Part shown: in pieces, positions 6,483 to 8,068 of the stretch
How the letters are laid out: each line of letters starts with the position of its first letter
How positions within the stretch are numbered: position 1 is the stretch's first letter
NCBI GenBank assembly: GCA_964548165.1
Contig: CAZJQD010000005.1
Coordinates: forward strand, 93,991 to 102,058
Length of the DNA: 8,068 bases
From: CAZJQD01 sp964548165 [NCBI: uncultured bacterium]
Lineage (GTDB): Bacteria > UBA8481
Direction of reading: 5' to 3'
Position numbers and translations under genes: made by a program
Notes under the pieces: generated by a model
What the model was told of the DNA's origin: nothing
The model's input: only the letters and a program-made list of their open reading frames with translations
Databases searched by the model: none

Positions 6483-7424
6483 ATGATGAAGAGGCTTTCG
6501 GCAGAGGTCCTGGTGGGCGGCGTCATGCTCGCCCTGATGGCCGGTACCGTCTCGGCGGGAGCCGATGATGCCGGATCCACGTCCGGCGCGATGTTGAGGT
6601 TGGGCAGCGGCGCCGTAGGGCCGGCCATGGGAGACGCCTACACGGCGGGCGCTCGTGGCGTGGCGAGCTTGTACTACAATCCGGGCGGACTTGGTTTCAC
6701 CGACCGGGCTGAAGTCGAGGCCATGTACCAGCGGCTCGTCCTGGATATCGGCCAGGGTCAGATCGGGTTTGTTCACCCGGTCAACAGCCAGATGACCTGG
6801 GGCATCGGGCTCAGCTACCTCGATTACGGCCGCACCCAGCGCGTGACCCTGTCCGATGTCATTAACAGCAATATTCCCTCCACGTCGTTCAGCGGCACCG
6901 ACCTGTTGCTCACGGGTGCCCTGGGCCGACAGTTTCACGACAATTTCAGCGTCGGCGTCGCCGCAAAGGTCTTTCACCAGGAGATCGACAATCTCTCGGC
7001 TACGGCCGTGGCTGCCGACATCGGTCTTTCGGCGCGCTTCGACAACCTGCCCATCCGTATTGGTGTTGCGGGGCGCAATCTCGGCACGAAGCTGAAGTTC
7101 GAGAGGACGTCGGAGGAGCTTCCCGCGCTCGTTCGTGGCGGCGTGGCGCTCGATCTCTTCAACAACCGCTTCACGCTCAATGCCGACCTCGAGAAGGTCC
7201 GCAACCAGGACATGTCGTTCGGCGTGGGCGCCGAGGTGCGGGTTATCGAGATTCTTGCCTTGCGTGTCGGTTACGATGACCGCAACGATGCCGGCGAAGG
7301 CCTGACGGCGGGCCTGGGAATCAGGGTCTCCGACCTCTCGTTCGACTATGCCTACGTGCCTTACGGAGATCTCGGCCAGAACCACAGGGCATCGCTGACG
7401 TATCGCTTCGGCCCGACCTACTGA
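6483..7424 (+). CDS. PorV/PorQ-type (UPF0164) outer-membrane beta-barrel protein
   Basis: A 313-residue protein. Residues 1-25 form a signal peptide: MMKR, a hydrophobic core, and likely cleavage after VSA, leaving about 288 residues. Residues 48-72 hold the family signature, an AMGDAYTA run followed by SLYYNPGGLGF, which marks the PorV/PorQ/UPF0164 group of FadL-like barrels. The rest alternates short amphipathic strands and Gly/Asn turns and ends in ASLTYRFGPTY, like an outer-membrane beta-signal. In type IX secretion PorV carries folded cargo from the translocon to the surface attachment machinery; this protein is shorter than typical PorV, so the exact role is inferred. An alternative ATG at 6453 overlaps the upstream stop as ATGA but would add ten charged residues before the signal peptide. 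I prefer 6483 (or 6486) because of the ribosome-binding site. It is probably co-transcribed with the giant gene. Confidence 0.88.
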   Translation: MMKRLSAEVLVGGVMLALMAGTVSAGADDAGSTSGAMLRLGSGAVGPAMGDAYTAGARGVASLYYNPGGLGFTDRAEVEAMYQRLVLDIGQGQIGFVHPVNSQMTWGIGLSYLDYGRTQRVTLSDVINSNIPSTSFSGTDLLLTGALGRQFHDNFSVGVAAKVFHQEIDNLSATAVAADIGLSARFDNLPIRIGVAGRNLGTKLKFERTSEELPALVRGGVALDLFNNRFTLNADLEKVRNQDMSFGVGAEVRVIEILALRVGYDDRNDAGEGLTAGLGIRVSDLSFDYAYVPYGDLGQNHRASLTYRFGPTY

Positions 7425-7434
7425 TCTTCGGATC
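7423..7434 (+). other. cUUCGg tetraloop hairpin at the stop codon
   Basis: GATC-TTCG-GATC gives a 4-bp stem closed by C-G around UUCG, an exceptionally stable RNA tetraloop. It begins inside the TGA stop of the PorV-like gene, just before the terminator. The stem is short and may be chance; it could protect the 3' end of the message or act with the terminator. Confidence 0.35.
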
Positions 7435-7440
7435 GTCCGG

Positions 7441-7480
7441 GCGGCCGGCCCCGCGTTTCCGCGGGGCCGGCCGCTTTTTT
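7441..7480 (+). terminator. Rho-independent terminator of the giant-protein/PorV-like unit
   Basis: A perfect 15-bp all-G/C stem (7441-7455 GCGGCCGGCCCCGCG pairing with 7460-7474) has a four-base loop TTTC and is followed by six T residues (7475-7480). It begins 16 nt after the PorV-like stop. There is no A-tract on the left side, so it should work only in the + direction. It separates the surface-protein unit from gmhA. Confidence 0.93.
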
Positions 7481-7482
7481 GC

Positions 7483-7510
7483 TTTCCGCCCCCGGAGTCT
7501 CGGCTATCAT
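7483..7510 (+). promoter_or_regulatory. Possible gmhA promoter (weak)
   Basis: TATCAT at 7505-7510 resembles a -10 box. With 16-nt spacing the -35 region would be TTTCCG (7483-7488), a poor match. A start about 7 nt further on would leave a leader of only about ten bases before the ATG at 7527, which fits the absence of a nearby ribosome-binding site. A promoter is expected here because a strong terminator lies directly upstream, but the match itself is weak. Confidence 0.25.
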
Positions 7511-7526
7511 CATTTCCCGTGGCCTG

Positions 7527-8068
7527 ATGAAGACTGACTTGCGCTCACGGTTCTCCGGATTTCAGGCCCTCCTGGGCCGACTTGACGACGGCTTCTTCGA
7601 CAGCGTGATCCGCGCTGCCACGCTCATCCAGTCCTGCTATGCCAACGGCGGTCACGTTCTCGCCTGCGGCAATGGTGGCTCGGCCGCGGATTGCTCGCAT
7701 TTTGTGGCGGAATTCGTGGGCCGCTTCCGACGCGAGCGGCGTGCCCTTCCGGCCATCTCGCTCTCGGCCGAGAATTCATCCATCACCGCCCTGGCCAACG
7801 ACTACGGGTACGAGCATGTCTTCTCCCGCCAGGTCGAGGCTTTCGGAGGAGCGGGGGACGTCCTGGTCGGCGTGACGACCTCGGGCCGATCGCCGAATGT
7901 TCTCAGGGCCCTGAGCGTGGCTCGCGACCGCGGGCTCTCGACCATCGCGCTTGTTGGAGCCAGGGGTTTGGCTGAGCCGGTCGCCGAGGTCGTCCTGGCC
8001 GTGCCCTCCGAGCTCACCTACGAGATCCAGGAAGTCCACATGATGGTCCTCCACTCCCTCTGCGAGAT
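7527..8068 (+). CDS. gmhA: Phosphoheptose isomerase (sedoheptulose 7-phosphate isomerase), 3' partial
   Basis: 180 complete codons are visible and the frame runs off the right edge; the E. coli protein has 192 residues, so only a short end is missing. It is a SIS-domain protein. Residues 41-52 (GGHVLACGNGGS) form the phosphosugar-binding loop, 91-104 give NDYGYEHVFSRQVE, and 117-124 (TTSGRSPN) are the second phosphate-binding loop. The zinc/catalytic ligands known from GmhA line up as H58, E62, Q168 and H176, which separates it from non-catalytic SIS relatives such as DiaA. The enzyme converts sedoheptulose 7-phosphate to D-glycero-D-manno-heptose 7-phosphate in the cytoplasm, the first step to ADP-heptose for the LPS inner core. 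The ATG at 7527 is the only ATG in frame after the terminator. No clear ribosome-binding site precedes it; GGAG at 7494-7497 is too far. Confidence 0.93.
   Translation, partial: MKTDLRSRFSGFQALLGRLDDGFFDSVIRAATLIQSCYANGGHVLACGNGGSAADCSHFVAEFVGRFRRERRALPAISLSAENSSITALANDYGYEHVFSRQVEAFGGAGDVLVGVTTSGRSPNVLRALSVARDRGLSTIALVGARGLAEPVAEVVLAVPSELTYEIQEVHMMVLHSLCE

Noticed and set aside
6420-7385. A 321-codon antisense reading frame opposite the PorV-like gene
   Set aside because: It has the same codon-register explanation. The sense strand has a signal peptide, a family signature and a ribosome-binding site; the antisense product has none.
7691-8054. Overlapping reading frames on both strands across the gmhA region
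   Set aside because: They overlap the gmhA frame from 7527, which shows the full set of family motifs and zinc ligands. The others are shadows of it.
1-8068. tRNA, rRNA, CRISPR, insertion sequence or attachment site
   Set aside because: Coding sequence fills nearly all of the window. The only gaps (6457-6482 and 7425-7526) hold a ribosome-binding site, the terminator and a possible promoter, and I saw no repeat-spacer pattern or terminal inverted repeats.

Overview
The window is high in GC (by eye about 60 %), and every gene supported here lies on the + strand. It looks like a Gram-negative, outer-membrane bacterium. The evidence is an outer-membrane beta-barrel protein of the PorV/PorQ (UPF0164) type, a giant exported-looking protein with a FlgD-Ig/type IX-like C-terminal tail, and a phosphoheptose isomerase for LPS heptose synthesis. 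The tail style (NPYRP...F.NLP...I.IFTILGE.V...GYYLY...GKIAVIR) with a PorV-like partner is typical of the Bacteroidota/FCB group and of less-studied phyla such as Elusimicrobiota and several candidate divisions. I cannot name the organism from this window.

Layout. Positions 1-6456 are one uninterrupted reading frame of 2151 codons plus stop. It enters from the left edge, so its N-terminus is missing. About the first 1627 residues are five tandem copies of a large repeat, each built from two related halves (A and B) of roughly 150-185 residues, with the last copy degenerate. After these come a fibronectin type III domain, an Ig-like domain, a pre-tail domain ending in an HFSPF motif, and the C-terminal sorting-like tail. 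I cannot assign the A/B repeat to any family I know. It is the most novel object in the window.

The next gene encodes the PorV-like barrel. It either overlaps the giant gene's stop by four bases (ATGA) or, more likely, starts at 6483/6486 behind a good ribosome-binding site and just before a clear signal peptide. The two genes form a transcriptional unit closed by a perfect 15-bp GC stem with a T6 tail (7441-7480). This suggests a cargo-plus-shuttle pair: a giant surface protein and an outer-membrane protein that may help release or anchor it.

Beyond the terminator, a separate unit begins with gmhA at 7527, cut off by the right edge after 180 codons. Its four zinc/catalytic ligands are all visible. 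No RNA genes, CRISPR arrays, insertion sequences or attachment sites were seen. The long antisense reading frames are explained by codon bias.
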